From: Burkholderiaceae bacterium
GTDB taxonomy: Bacteria > Pseudomonadota > Gammaproteobacteria > Burkholderiales > Burkholderiaceae_C
Length of the DNA stretch: 43,222 bases
NCBI GenBank assembly: GCA_022072045.1
Contig: JAJVIL010000048.1
Location: 1-43,222 of the forward strand
Reading direction: 5' to 3'
The translations under genes and the position numbers were made by a program. Below, piece by piece: positions 1 to 7,683 of this stretch. Position 1 is the first letter of the stretch; each line of letters opens with the position of its first letter. The notes under the pieces are model-generated. The model ran no database searches, was not told the DNA's origin, and was given only the letters and a program-made list of their open reading frames with translations.

Positions 1-1
1 G

Positions 2-688
2 CTGGTGGGCGCGCCGCTGCCGGCCGATCTGCCCGCCGGCGCCGCGACGCTGGCACAGATGCCGGCGTTTCCGGCGCTGCCGGTCGGGCTGCCGGCCAGC
101 GTGCTGCAGCGGCGCCCCGACGTGATGGCCAGCGAGCAGCAGCTCATCGCCGCCAACTTCAACATCGGCGCGGCGCGCGCGGCGTACTTCCCGGCGGTGA
201 CGATCACTGCCAGCGCGGGCCGCGTGGCCAGCGAGTTCTCGGGGCTGTTCGGCAGCGGCGGGAGCTGGGGCTGGAGCGCGGCGCCGCAGGCGCTGCTGAC
301 GTTGTTCGATGCGGGGCGCCGGCGCGCCGGCGACCGCCTGGCCCAGGCCGGTCGCGACACCGCGCTGGCGCAGTACGACAAGACGGTGCAGACGGCGTTT
401 CGCGAAGTGGCCGACGCGCTGGCCGGCCGCGACACCTTGAGCGAACAGGCGCGGCAACTGCAGGAGGCCGGCGACGCGGAGGCTGCGCGCTACCGACTGG
501 TGGACCTGCGCTACCGCAACGGCGTGGCTTCGGGTCTGGACCTGCTCGACGCGCAGCGCTCGCTGTTCGCGGCGCAGCAGCAGACGCTGCAGGCGCGGCT
601 CGCGCAGGCGCAGAACCAGGTGGTGCTGTACAAGGTGCTCGGCGGCGGCTGGAGCGAACCGACCACCGCTGCCGCCAGGACGCAGTGA
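2..688 (+). CDS. Outer-membrane efflux protein (NodT/OprM family), C-terminal part
   Basis: The reading frame is open from the first bases of the window, so the 5' end is missing; about 228 residues remain. They match the second half of a TolC-like outer-membrane factor of an RND tripartite pump. The conserved stretch VLQRRPDVMASEQQL is followed by NFNIGAARAAYFPAVTITAS, which is the family signature, then a long Ala/Gln/Arg-rich helical region typical of the periplasmic coiled-coil barrel. Such proteins form trimeric exit ducts for drugs, metals or solvents. The pump's inner-membrane and adaptor genes would be expected upstream, outside the window. The stop codon overlaps the GTG start of the next gene by 4 bases, so the two are probably translationally coupled. 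Family call is firm; substrate cannot be told. Confidence 0.9.
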   Translation: MVGAPLPADLPAGAATLAQMPAFPALPVGLPASVLQRRPDVMASEQQLIAANFNIGAARAAYFPAVTITASAGRVASEFSGLFGSGGSWGWSAAPQALLTLFDAGRRRAGDRLAQAGRDTALAQYDKTVQTAFREVADALAGRDTLSEQARQLQEAGDAEAARYRLVDLRYRNGVASGLDLLDAQRSLFAAQQQTLQARLAQAQNQVVLYKVLGGGWSEPTTAAARTQ

Positions 689-1590
689 GCGCCGCGAACC
701 TCGCGGCGAGCCGGCGTCCCTACGCCAGCGGCCTCGCACTGGCCACCGCGGGGGCGATCGCCTTCAGCGGCAAGGCGATCATCGTCAAGCTCGCGTATCG
801 CTACGACGTCGATGCGGTGACGCTGATCATGTACCGCATGCTGTTCGCGCTGCCGATGTTCGTGGCGCTGGCGTGGTGGGCCGGGCGCGGCAAGCCGCCG
901 CTGACCGCGCGCGACTGGCGCGTGGCCGGCGTGCTCGGCTTCTTCGGCTACTACCTGGCGAGCTTTCTCGATTTCGCCGGCCTGCAGTACGTCACCGCCA
1001 GCCTCGAGCGGCTGATGCTGTACCTCAACCCGACCTTGGTGCTGCTGCTGTCGTGGGCGATCCAGCGCAAACCGATCACCGTGCGCCAGCTCGGCGCGAT
1101 GGCGGTGAGCTACGTCGGCGTCGCGCTGGTGTTCGGCCACGAGGCGAGCCTCGACTCGCCCGATGCGGCGCTCGGTGCCGCGCTGGTGCTGGCCAGCGCG
1201 CTGAGCTACGCGCTGTACCTGGTGATCAGCGCGCACGAGGTGCAGCGTCTGGGCGCGATGCGCCTGACCGGCGTGGCCACCTCGGTGGCGTGCGTGCTGT
1301 GCATCGCGCAGTTCGTGCTGCTGCGGCCGCTGGCCGCGGCCGACGTGGCGCCGCCGGTGCTGTGGCTGTCGCTGCTCAACGCGGTGGTGTGCACGGTGGC
1401 GCCGATCCTGATGGTGATGGCGGCGATCGAGCGCATCGGCGCGCCGCTGGCCGCGCAGACCGGCATGGTGGGGCCGCTGGCGACCATCGCCATGGGCGTG
1501 CTGCTGCTCTGCGAGCCGTTCACCGGCTGGACGGTGGTCGGCACGATTTTCGTGCTGGCCGGCGTCTGGATGCTGGCGCGCGCGCGCTGA
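685..1590 (+). CDS. EamA/DMT-family transporter
   Basis: A 301-residue integral membrane protein with about ten hydrophobic segments and the two-repeat architecture of the drug/metabolite transporter superfamily. The first repeat starts with ATAGAIAFSGKAIIVKLAY and the second contains GAPLAAQTGMVGPLATIAMG, both typical EamA motifs. It starts with GTG inside the stop codon of the efflux gene (GTGA overlap), which fixes the start better than any Shine-Dalgarno signal. Members export small metabolites such as amino acids or nucleosides; nothing here fixes the substrate. A second EamA gene lies at the far end of the window. Confidence 0.88.
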   Translation: MSAANLAASRRPYASGLALATAGAIAFSGKAIIVKLAYRYDVDAVTLIMYRMLFALPMFVALAWWAGRGKPPLTARDWRVAGVLGFFGYYLASFLDFAGLQYVTASLERLMLYLNPTLVLLLSWAIQRKPITVRQLGAMAVSYVGVALVFGHEASLDSPDAALGAALVLASALSYALYLVISAHEVQRLGAMRLTGVATSVACVLCIAQFVLLRPLAAADVAPPVLWLSLLNAVVCTVAPILMVMAAIERIGAPLAAQTGMVGPLATIAMGVLLLCEPFTGWTVVGTIFVLAGVWMLARAR

Positions 1591-1800
1591 GGCGAGTCGC
1601 GATCAAGCTGGCCGAGAAGATGGTGCAGGTCTGCCGGCCGTAGGTGCACACGGCGCCTTCGGGGCCGAACTCATTGCGTAGCGGTGCCGCATCGATGGAT
1701 TTCGCGACCCGGCCGCGCACGGTCGCCGCGATGTCGGATCGCGTCGGCTTGGGCGTATCCTGGCGGCGATCCGTCGCGGCACGGCCGTGGGCCTGAAAAC
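1591..1800. other. Intergenic region without assignable gene
   Basis: A 210-base spacer between the EamA gene and the TauE/SafE-like gene. It presumably holds the promoter of the TauE-kinase-regulator operon. I see no convincing -35/-10 pair, no palindrome like the one at 5412-5427 and no hairpin followed by a T run. A minus-strand frame running through it has no recognisable family and no ribosome-binding site, so I do not call it. Confidence 0.5.
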
Positions 1801-2529
1801 ATGCCGGTGAACCTCAGCATCGCCTCTGCATTGCTCATCGGTCTGCTCGGATCGACGCATTGCCTGGGCATGTGCGGCGGCATCGTCGGCGTGTTGTCGC
1901 TGGCCGGCAGCGGCGGCCGGGTGCGGCAGTGGATCTTCCTGCTGACCTACAACCTCGGGCGCATCATCAGCTACGCCGCGGCCGGTGCACTGCTGGGTGC
2001 ACTCGGCGGCCACCTGTTCGACGCGTTGCCCGACACCGCGGGGCGTTGGGTCGCGCGCCTGGTGTCGGCCGGTTTCATGATCGCGCTGGGGCTGTACCTG
2101 ACCGGGTGGTGGCGTGGCCTGGCCGCGCTCGAGCACGCCGGTGCCCATCTGTGGCGCCGCATCGGGCCGCTGGCACGAAGCCTGTTGCCGGTGCGGCACG
2201 TGGCGCAGGCCTTTCTCGTCGGCACGCTGTGGGGCTTCCTGCCGTGCGGCCTGGTCTACTCGGTTCTCGCCTGGTCGCTCGGTGCAGGCGACGCAGCCAC
2301 GGGCGCGATGTTGATGGCCGCCTTCGGCGCCGGTACGCTGCCGATGCTGCTGGTTTCCGGCAGTCTGGCGCGTTCGCTGGGAGCGGTCACGCGGCAGGCA
2401 TGGGTGCGCCAGATGTCCGGCGTGATCGTGCTCGCGTTCGGTGTGATTTCGCTCGTGCCGGACGGACCTCACCACGGCCGCACCCATGCCGCCGCGGCAG
2501 CGCAGGCGGCGGTGTCGACGACGGGCTAG
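1801..2529 (+). CDS. TauE/SafE-like (DsbD_2/UreH-type) membrane protein
   Basis: A 242-residue, roughly six-helix inner-membrane protein. The N-terminus carries the family hallmark GSTHCLGMCGG (C21, C25) and a later segment has GFLPCGLVYSVL, giving intramembrane cysteines typical of the DsbD_2/UreH-type branch. Relatives often sit beside high-affinity oxidase and ccoGHIS genes and are thought to help copper or redox traffic during oxidase assembly; that role is inferred from context, not shown here. The frame is open 117 bases further upstream, but ATG 1801 gives an N-terminus that begins directly at the first membrane helix, as in relatives. The histidine kinase start follows the stop by 2 bases, so they form an operon. 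Confidence 0.82.
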   Translation: MPVNLSIASALLIGLLGSTHCLGMCGGIVGVLSLAGSGGRVRQWIFLLTYNLGRIISYAAAGALLGALGGHLFDALPDTAGRWVARLVSAGFMIALGLYLTGWWRGLAALEHAGAHLWRRIGPLARSLLPVRHVAQAFLVGTLWGFLPCGLVYSVLAWSLGAGDAATGAMLMAAFGAGTLPMLLVSGSLARSLGAVTRQAWVRQMSGVIVLAFGVISLVPDGPHHGRTHAAAAAQAAVSTTG

Positions 2530-2531
2530 CG

Positions 2532-3827
2532 ATGTTCGGCGACAGCGCGATGTGGTTGCTCGCAGCGGTGGTCGTCTGCGGTGCGCTGGCCGCGACGGCG
2601 ATCGGTCTGGTCGTCGCCCGCGCCCGGCTGCACGAGGCCGAGCAGCGGGTGCGCGACCAGGAGTCGCAACAGGAGGGCATTTCGGCGCGCCTGCGCGAGA
2701 ACGAGAACCGACTGCGCGCGATTATCGAATCCGAACCTGAATGCATGAAGCTGCAGGCCGCCAACGGCACTGTGCTGGAGATCAACCCGGCGGGCCTCGC
2801 GCTGGTGGAGGCCGACGCCCCGGGCGACATCATCGGCAAGCCGATCTACCTGCTGGTGGCCCCCGAATCGCGCGACGTCTACCGCAGCCACGTGCGCCGC
2901 GTGTTCGAAGGCGAATCGGTCGCCTACGAGTTTCGCCTCGTCACGCTGAAGGGACGCAGCCGCTGGATGCAGACGCACGCCGCGCCGCTGCGCGATGCGG
3001 GCGGTGCCATCTACGCGCTACTGGCGATCACACGCGACATCACCGAGCGCAAGCTGGCCGAGGAGCACGCGCGCCGTCACCAGATCGAACTCGCGCGCGT
3101 GGCGCGGTTGTCCACGATGGGCGAGATGGCCACCGCGCTGGCCCACGAGTTGAACCAGCCGCTGTCGGCGATCGCCGCCTTTGCCCGCGGTTGCACGCGC
3201 CGTCTGCGCGCCGGCACCGCGACGCTGCAGGACCTGCGTGAACCGCTCGACTCCATCGGCGAACAGGCCGAGCGCGCCGGCGAGGTGATTCGCCATGTGC
3301 GCGAGTTCGTGCGCCGGCGCGAGCTGGCTCTTGGCCGGGTCGATGTCAATCAGATCGCACGCAGCCTCGCGCATCTTGCCGAGATCGACGCGCGCCAGCA
3401 CGAGGCCGTGCTGCGGCTGGAACTGGCGCCGCACCTGCCGTCGGTGGTGGCCGACCCCATCATGGTCGAACAGGTGATCGGCAACCTGGTGCGCAATGCG
3501 ATCGACGCGATGACCGAGGCGTGCTCGCCGCGGCGCGAGATCACGCTGCGCACGGCGCAACGCAACGGCGCCGTCGAGGTCGAGGTCGTCGACACCGGCC
3601 CGGGCCTCGCCGCTGCGGCGATCGAACAGGTGTTCGACCCCTTCTTCACGACCAAGGCCGACGGCGTCGGCATGGGGCTGTCGATCAGCCGTTCGATCGT
3701 CGAGGCGCACGGCGGCTGCATCGGCGTCGATTCCGTCGCTGGCAGCGGCGCCACGTTCCGCTTCTCGCTGCCGCTGGCCGCCCAGGAGGCCCATCGCGTT
3801 GGACACCGCCACGGTCTTCATCGTTGA
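2532..3827 (+). CDS. Membrane-anchored PAS sensor histidine kinase (FixL-like)
   Basis: A 431-residue sensor kinase. One membrane helix spans residues 7-29, then comes a charged coiled coil to about 60, one PAS domain with a PAC tail (about 63-180, ending AITRDITERK), a dimerisation/phospho-acceptor domain with H205 in ALAHELNQPLSAIAAF, and a HATPase domain with an N box (NLVRNAIDAM), G1 (DTGPGLA) and G2 (GVGMGLSI). The HELNQPL box groups it with FixL/DctB-type kinases. The PAS helix where FixL has its heme histidine does not align cleanly, so oxygen sensing by heme cannot be asserted. It overlaps the regulator gene by 29 bases and is the likely partner. The signal may be oxygen, NO, redox or copper state, given the neighbouring heme-copper enzyme. 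Confidence 0.88.
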   Translation: MFGDSAMWLLAAVVVCGALAATAIGLVVARARLHEAEQRVRDQESQQEGISARLRENENRLRAIIESEPECMKLQAANGTVLEINPAGLALVEADAPGDIIGKPIYLLVAPESRDVYRSHVRRVFEGESVAYEFRLVTLKGRSRWMQTHAAPLRDAGGAIYALLAITRDITERKLAEEHARRHQIELARVARLSTMGEMATALAHELNQPLSAIAAFARGCTRRLRAGTATLQDLREPLDSIGEQAERAGEVIRHVREFVRRRELALGRVDVNQIARSLAHLAEIDARQHEAVLRLELAPHLPSVVADPIMVEQVIGNLVRNAIDAMTEACSPRREITLRTAQRNGAVEVEVVDTGPGLAAAAIEQVFDPFFTTKADGVGMGLSISRSIVEAHGGCIGVDSVAGSGATFRFSLPLAAQEAHRVGHRHGLHR

Positions 3828-4413
3828 CGACGACCACGCCGTCGTGCGCAGCCTGCGCTGGCTGATCGAGACGGTGCACCTGCCGGTGCAGGTCCATTCG
3901 TCGGCGCAGGAGTTCCTCGACGGCTACGATCCGGCGCGTCCGGGCTGCGTGCTGCTGGATGTCCGCATGCCCGGCATGAGCGGGCTCGAACTGCAGCAGC
4001 GCCTGGGCGCGCGCCACCGCTACCATCTGCCGCTGATCTTCGTGACGGGCCACGGCGACGTGCAGATGGCCGTGCGTGCGGTGCAGGCCGGCGCCTTCGA
4101 CTTCATCGAGAAGCCTTTCAACGACCAGGATCTGCTCGACCGTGTGCAGCGCGCGATCGCGCACGACGCGGTGCAGCGCGAGCGCGAGAATCAACGGCGG
4201 CAACTGCACGATCGCTTCGACGCGCTGACGGCACGCGAACGCGAGGTGCTCGACCTCGTCGTGCGGGGACAATCGAACAAGGCGGTGGCCAACGCCCTCG
4301 GGCTCAGCGCCAAGACGGTGGAGTTCCACCGCGCCAAGGTGATGGAAAAGCTCCAGGTGCGTTCGCTGGCCGACCTGGTGAAGCTGGCGATGCTCTACGC
4401 CGGGGAGCGCTGA
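3799..4413 (+). CDS. FixJ-family response regulator
   Basis: A 204-residue two-domain regulator. The receiver domain has the acidic pocket DDD at 10-12, phospho-acceptor D54 (VLLDVRMPG), T83 and K105 (EKPF). The output domain is a LuxR/FixJ helix-turn-helix at about 145-200 (LTAREREVLDLVVRG ... LSAKTVEFHRAKVMEKL). The start is TTG 3799, supported by an AGGAGG-type ribosome site at 3784-3789 and by the family N-terminus (TVFIVDDDHAVV) beginning at residue 5. The gene begins inside the kinase gene, so the pair is co-translated. Likely target: the palindrome at 5412-5427 in front of the heme-copper enzyme operon. Confidence 0.9.
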   Translation: MDTATVFIVDDDHAVVRSLRWLIETVHLPVQVHSSAQEFLDGYDPARPGCVLLDVRMPGMSGLELQQRLGARHRYHLPLIFVTGHGDVQMAVRAVQAGAFDFIEKPFNDQDLLDRVQRAIAHDAVQRERENQRRQLHDRFDALTAREREVLDLVVRGQSNKAVANALGLSAKTVEFHRAKVMEKLQVRSLADLVKLAMLYAGER

Positions 4414-4414
4414 G

Positions 4415-4429
4415 GCGCCGCGTCGGCGC
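4415..4429. terminator. Hairpin in convergent gap
   Basis: GCGCCG and CGGCGC form a perfect 6-bp stem with a 3-base loop. It fills the 16-base gap between the regulator stop and the heme O synthase stop. It has no T run, so it is at best a bidirectional, factor-assisted terminator. Confidence 0.4.
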
Positions 4430-5323
4430 TCATGCGCCGAGGTGATGATCCACCAGCAGCGCGGCGAACAGCGTCGACAGATAGGTGATCGAGAAGCGGA
4501 ACGTGCGTCGGGCGTCGGCATCGCGATCACCGCGCAGCGTGCGCCACGCCAGCGCGAGGAAGCGCACGTCGAGCGCCGCGACCACCACGAAGTAGATCCA
4601 TCCGCTCATGCCCACCGCCACCGGCAGCAGCGACGCCGCGGCCAGCGCGATCGTGTAGGCAACGATGCAGCGTTGCGTGTGGCGGCGGCCGCGTACCACC
4701 GGCAGCATCGGGAATCCCGCCGCGGCGTACTCGCGCGTGCGGTACAACGCAAGCGACCAGAAGTGCGGCGGCGTCCACAGCAGGATGATCAGAAAGAGCA
4801 GCCAGGCCTGCGGCGGCGCATCGCCCGTTGTCGCCGCCCAGCCCAGCACGGGCGGCATCGCGCCGGCGGCGCCGCCGATCACGATGTTCTGCGGCGTGCG
4901 GGGCTTCAGCAGCACCGTGTAGAGGATCGTGTAGCCGACGAAAGTGGCCAGCGTGAGCCACATCGCCAGCGCGTTGGTGCCGTGGTACAGCAGCAGCAGC
5001 CCGGCGCCGCCCGCAAGGCCGGCCACCAGCACGGCTTCAGTCGCGCCCACCTCGCCGCGCGGCAGCGGGCGTTCGCGCGTGCGCGCCATCAGCGCGTCGC
5101 GCCGGCGCTCGATCACGCAGTTGAACGCCGCGGCGCCTGCGGCCACCAGTGCAATGCCCAGCGTGCCGGCCAGGAGCGTGGGCAGCGGCACCATGCCCGG
5201 CGCAGCCACGAACATGCCGATCACGGCGCAGAAGACGATCAGCGCCAGCACGCGCGGCTTGGCCAGCCGCACGTGGCAGCGCAGCCTCGCGCCGACCGAC
5301 ATCGTGTGGATCGTCAGCTCCAT
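4430..5323 (-). CDS. ctaB: Heme O synthase (protoheme IX farnesyltransferase)
   Basis: A 297-residue UbiA-family prenyltransferase with about eight or nine membrane helices. It transfers a farnesyl group to heme B, giving heme O for oxidase assembly. The first aspartate-rich region appears as NCVIERRRDALMARTRERPL, where the R-T-R-x-R-P-L part is the usual CyoE/CtaB signature, and the N-terminal LAKPRVLALIVFCAVIGM is also typical. The frame is open far upstream, but ATG 5323 (or ATG 5338, five residues longer) gives normal family length. It is transcribed away from the subunit II gene, sharing about 180 bases of regulatory DNA with the palindrome in the middle. cyoE is an equivalent name. Confidence 0.9.
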   Translation of the reverse strand: MELTIHTMSVGARLRCHVRLAKPRVLALIVFCAVIGMFVAAPGMVPLPTLLAGTLGIALVAAGAAAFNCVIERRRDALMARTRERPLPRGEVGATEAVLVAGLAGGAGLLLLYHGTNALAMWLTLATFVGYTILYTVLLKPRTPQNIVIGGAAGAMPPVLGWAATTGDAPPQAWLLFLIILLWTPPHFWSLALYRTREYAAAGFPMLPVVRGRRHTQRCIVAYTIALAAASLLPVAVGMSGWIYFVVVAALDVRFLALAWRTLRGDRDADARRTFRFSITYLSTLFAALLVDHHLGA

Positions 5324-5411
5324 CGGCCAGCCCTCCATCGGCCGAACCCGGCCGCGACGCGAATCTAGCGTGCGCGCAGTCCGCGGGTCTTCAGGGTGAT
5401 GGAGCATCGCG

Positions 5412-5427
5412 CTAGGAACCTTCCTAG
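5412..5427. promoter_or_regulatory. Perfect palindrome, candidate FixJ-type operator
   Basis: CTAGGAA-CC-TTCCTAG is a perfect 7+2+7 inverted repeat, AT-richer than its surroundings. It is about 77 bases before the subunit II start and about 74-89 bases before the heme O synthase start. A weak -10-like TATTCT follows at about 5452, which would put the palindrome near position -40, the usual place for an activator of the FixJ/NarL class. I did not find a second copy in the window. That the neighbouring regulator binds it is inference. Confidence 0.6.
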
Positions 5428-5503
5428 TTGCCGTGCCGGCTGTACGCTGCCTATTCTCCCGGCGGACCGGCGCACGGACCGCCGGCCGACGAGGAGCAAC
5501 GCG

Positions 5504-6070
5504 ATGCTCGACTTCCTGTTCAGCGGCTGGGGCGCGTTCTGGATGACGCTGTTCATGCTGGTGCCGTTCGCCGCGGTGTTCACCTACGTGATCCGGCGCA
5601 AGAGCGTCGTCGACCCGTCGCCCGAGGCGACCGCACGCTCCAAGATCTCGCGCGTCGAGGTCGCGTGGCTGGCGCTGGTGCTGGTGGTCTTCGTCGGCGT
5701 GAATCTGGCGAGTTTGAAGTACATGCCGACGCTGGCGACCGCGCACGCCGCGACCACGCGCACCGATATCCAGAACGTCGACCTGACAGCCACCTCGTGG
5801 GCCTACGATCTTTCGAGCCGCAGCGTCGAAGCAGGGCGGCCGGTTCGCTTCTCGGGCCGCAGCAGCGACACGATGCACGGTTTCGCCGTCTACCACCCCG
5901 ACGGCCGCATGTTGTTCACGATGATGCTGATGCCCGGGCTGAGCAAGCCCACGTCGCTGATCCACACGTTCACGGACCCGGGAAAGTACAAGGTGCGCTG
6001 CCTCGAGTACTGCGGCATCGCCCATCACACGATGCGCGACGAAATCGTCGTCGTCGCGAGCGCGAAGTGA
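5504..6070 (+). CDS. CuA-containing subunit II of a heme-copper oxidoreductase
   Basis: A 188-residue protein with two membrane helices (about 10-29 and 48-67) and a periplasmic cupredoxin domain. The CuA centre is complete: H125 (TMHGF), then C166-x-E168-x-C170-x3-H174-x2-M177 in CLEYCGIAHHTM. It would accept electrons from a soluble c-type cytochrome or cupredoxin. ATG 5504 has a GAGGAG ribosome site at 5491-5496. The protein is short for an aa3-type subunit II and resembles the compact partner of B-family oxidases and of CuA-dependent NO reductases (called norS or coxB2 in ammonia oxidisers, from memory). The gene for subunit I follows after 29 bases. Confidence 0.88.
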   Translation: MLDFLFSGWGAFWMTLFMLVPFAAVFTYVIRRKSVVDPSPEATARSKISRVEVAWLALVLVVFVGVNLASLKYMPTLATAHAATTRTDIQNVDLTATSWAYDLSSRSVEAGRPVRFSGRSSDTMHGFAVYHPDGRMLFTMMLMPGLSKPTSLIHTFTDPGKYKVRCLEYCGIAHHTMRDEIVVVASAK

Positions 6071-6099
6071 ACGGGCGCCCGCCGCCACAGGAGACCGCC

Positions 6100-7632
6100 A
6101 TGACCATCGCCAGCACGCTCATCGAGCGTACGCCCCTGTTCGGCAGGATGTTCGCCGTCGACAAATCCACCGGGCTGGAGGAGATCAACGCCTGGCCCGC
6201 GCTGATGATCATGGCCTCGTTCGTCTGGCTCGCGGTGGCCGGGCTGCTGGGTCTGGCGATGCCGGCGACGCAGTTGTTCAACATGGACAGTGGCCTGTTC
6301 TATACCTCGTTGACGCTGCACGGCGCGGCGCTGGCGTTTCCCTTCACCTTTCAACTGATGGTCGGCGTCGGGCTGCACCGCGCCGCGGGTTGCGTCGGCA
6401 AACCGGTCACCGGTTGGCTGCCGGCGCTGGCCTTCACGGCGCTAAATCTCGGCGCTGCGCTGCTGACGGTGGCCGTACTGCTCGGGTTCAGGGTCAGCCT
6501 GGTCGTGATGTTCCCGCTGCCGTTGGTGGGCGCGAAGATGGGCATCTGGAGCATGAGCACGGTGGTGCTCGGCTTCACCGGCATCTACCTGGTGCTGGCG
6601 ACGATGATCCTGTTCTATCCGATCCTCATCCTGCGCATGCTGTTCTTCGGCCGCAAGCGCCCGGAGCTGGTGCTGTCGCCGCGCTCGCTGAACGACCCCG
6701 GCATGCTCGGCATGACGTTGTCGGCGCTGACGCTGCTGATCGCCGGCATGCCGCTGGTGGCGGTTGGTACGACACTGCTGGCGGCGCTGTACGGCGCGAT
6801 CCCGATGTCGATGGCCGCCTGGGCCGCCGAGCCGGTGGTCTTTCAGTACGCGTTCTTCATCTTCGCGCACAACCTGATGGAGGCAATGGCGCTGATGGTG
6901 ATGAGCGCGATGTACGCGACGCTGCCGCTGTACCTTGCCGACGGCACGCGCAAGCTCTACAGCGACCGCATCGCCAACGCAGCGCTGTGGATTCTGCTGC
7001 TGACCTCGATCACCTCGTTCCTGCACCACTTCATCACGCTGTTCCCGAACCAGCCGGCGCCGCTGGCGTACTGGGGCAACATCATGAGCTGGGGCACGGG
7101 CATCGGTGCGGCGCTGAGCATCTTCACGGTGCTTGCGACGGTGTGGCAGCACGGCCTGCGGCCCGAGCCGGGGATCATCGCCGTGCTGGCCGGGTTCGTG
7201 CTGTACATCCTCGACGGCGCGAGTGCCGTGGTCACGTCCAACATCGCCTGGTCGTTCCAGCTCCATGGCACGATGTGGCAGAGCGGTCACACGATGACGG
7301 TGCTGGTGGCGATGGCGATGATGTGGCTCGGCGTGCTGTACCACCACTACCCGGTCATCACCGGCCGGCGCCCCGACCAGAAGCTCGGCATGTGGTCGGT
7401 GCGTCTGTTCGCGGTGGGCTCGATCGGCTCGGCGCTGTCGATGCTCGCCGGCGGTGCGGCGGGCATGCCGCGCCGCTTCGCCGACTGGAACCAGGAAGGC
7501 TGGATCCTTTACGGCGAACTGATCCTCGTTTTCGGGGTGATCCTCGGCGCGTCGCTGTTCGTCTATGCGTACACCCTGCTGCGCGCCCGCGCGATCGGCG
7601 AAGCGATCAGGCCGCAGGCGGTGCCTGCCTGA
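6100..7632 (+). CDS. Heme-copper oxidoreductase subunit I, unusual (possible CuA-linked NO reductase)
   Basis: A 510-residue protein with about 12-13 membrane helices, aligning by eye with B-family (ba3-like) catalytic subunits. Visible ligands are H74 (low-spin heme, SLTLHG), H257 and H309/H310 (CuB or FeB site) and H397 (high-spin heme, QSGH). Two positions depart from oxidases. The H-P-x-x-Y motif is H257-NLM-E261, so the cross-linked tyrosine is Glu. The GHFH motif is GHTM, so the second low-spin heme ligand would be M399. A helix VII tyrosine as in cbb3 enzymes is also absent (Ser). H-x3-E is what NorB-type NO reductases have. A divergent oxidase remains possible; the adjacent heme O synthase favours a heme o/a enzyme. 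ATG 6100 has a GGAG site just upstream. Confidence 0.85.
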   Translation: MTIASTLIERTPLFGRMFAVDKSTGLEEINAWPALMIMASFVWLAVAGLLGLAMPATQLFNMDSGLFYTSLTLHGAALAFPFTFQLMVGVGLHRAAGCVGKPVTGWLPALAFTALNLGAALLTVAVLLGFRVSLVVMFPLPLVGAKMGIWSMSTVVLGFTGIYLVLATMILFYPILILRMLFFGRKRPELVLSPRSLNDPGMLGMTLSALTLLIAGMPLVAVGTTLLAALYGAIPMSMAAWAAEPVVFQYAFFIFAHNLMEAMALMVMSAMYATLPLYLADGTRKLYSDRIANAALWILLLTSITSFLHHFITLFPNQPAPLAYWGNIMSWGTGIGAALSIFTVLATVWQHGLRPEPGIIAVLAGFVLYILDGASAVVTSNIAWSFQLHGTMWQSGHTMTVLVAMAMMWLGVLYHHYPVITGRRPDQKLGMWSVRLFAVGSIGSALSMLAGGAAGMPRRFADWNQEGWILYGELILVFGVILGASLFVYAYTLLRARAIGEAIRPQAVPA

Positions 7633-7683
7633 TCCGGCACGGCGCGGCGACACCGCGGCAGTGCCGGGGCTGCCGTCGCGCCG

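Noticed and set aside
1520-1720. Minus-strand 66-codon frame after the EamA gene
   Set aside because: It contains a stretch with spaced cysteines that looks protein-like, but there is no recognisable family, no ribosome site, and it overlaps the EamA 3' end.
2700-3070. FixL-type heme PAS domain
   Set aside because: The PAS fold is clear, but the histidine in the heme-contact helix does not align with the FixL heme ligand, so heme binding is not claimed.
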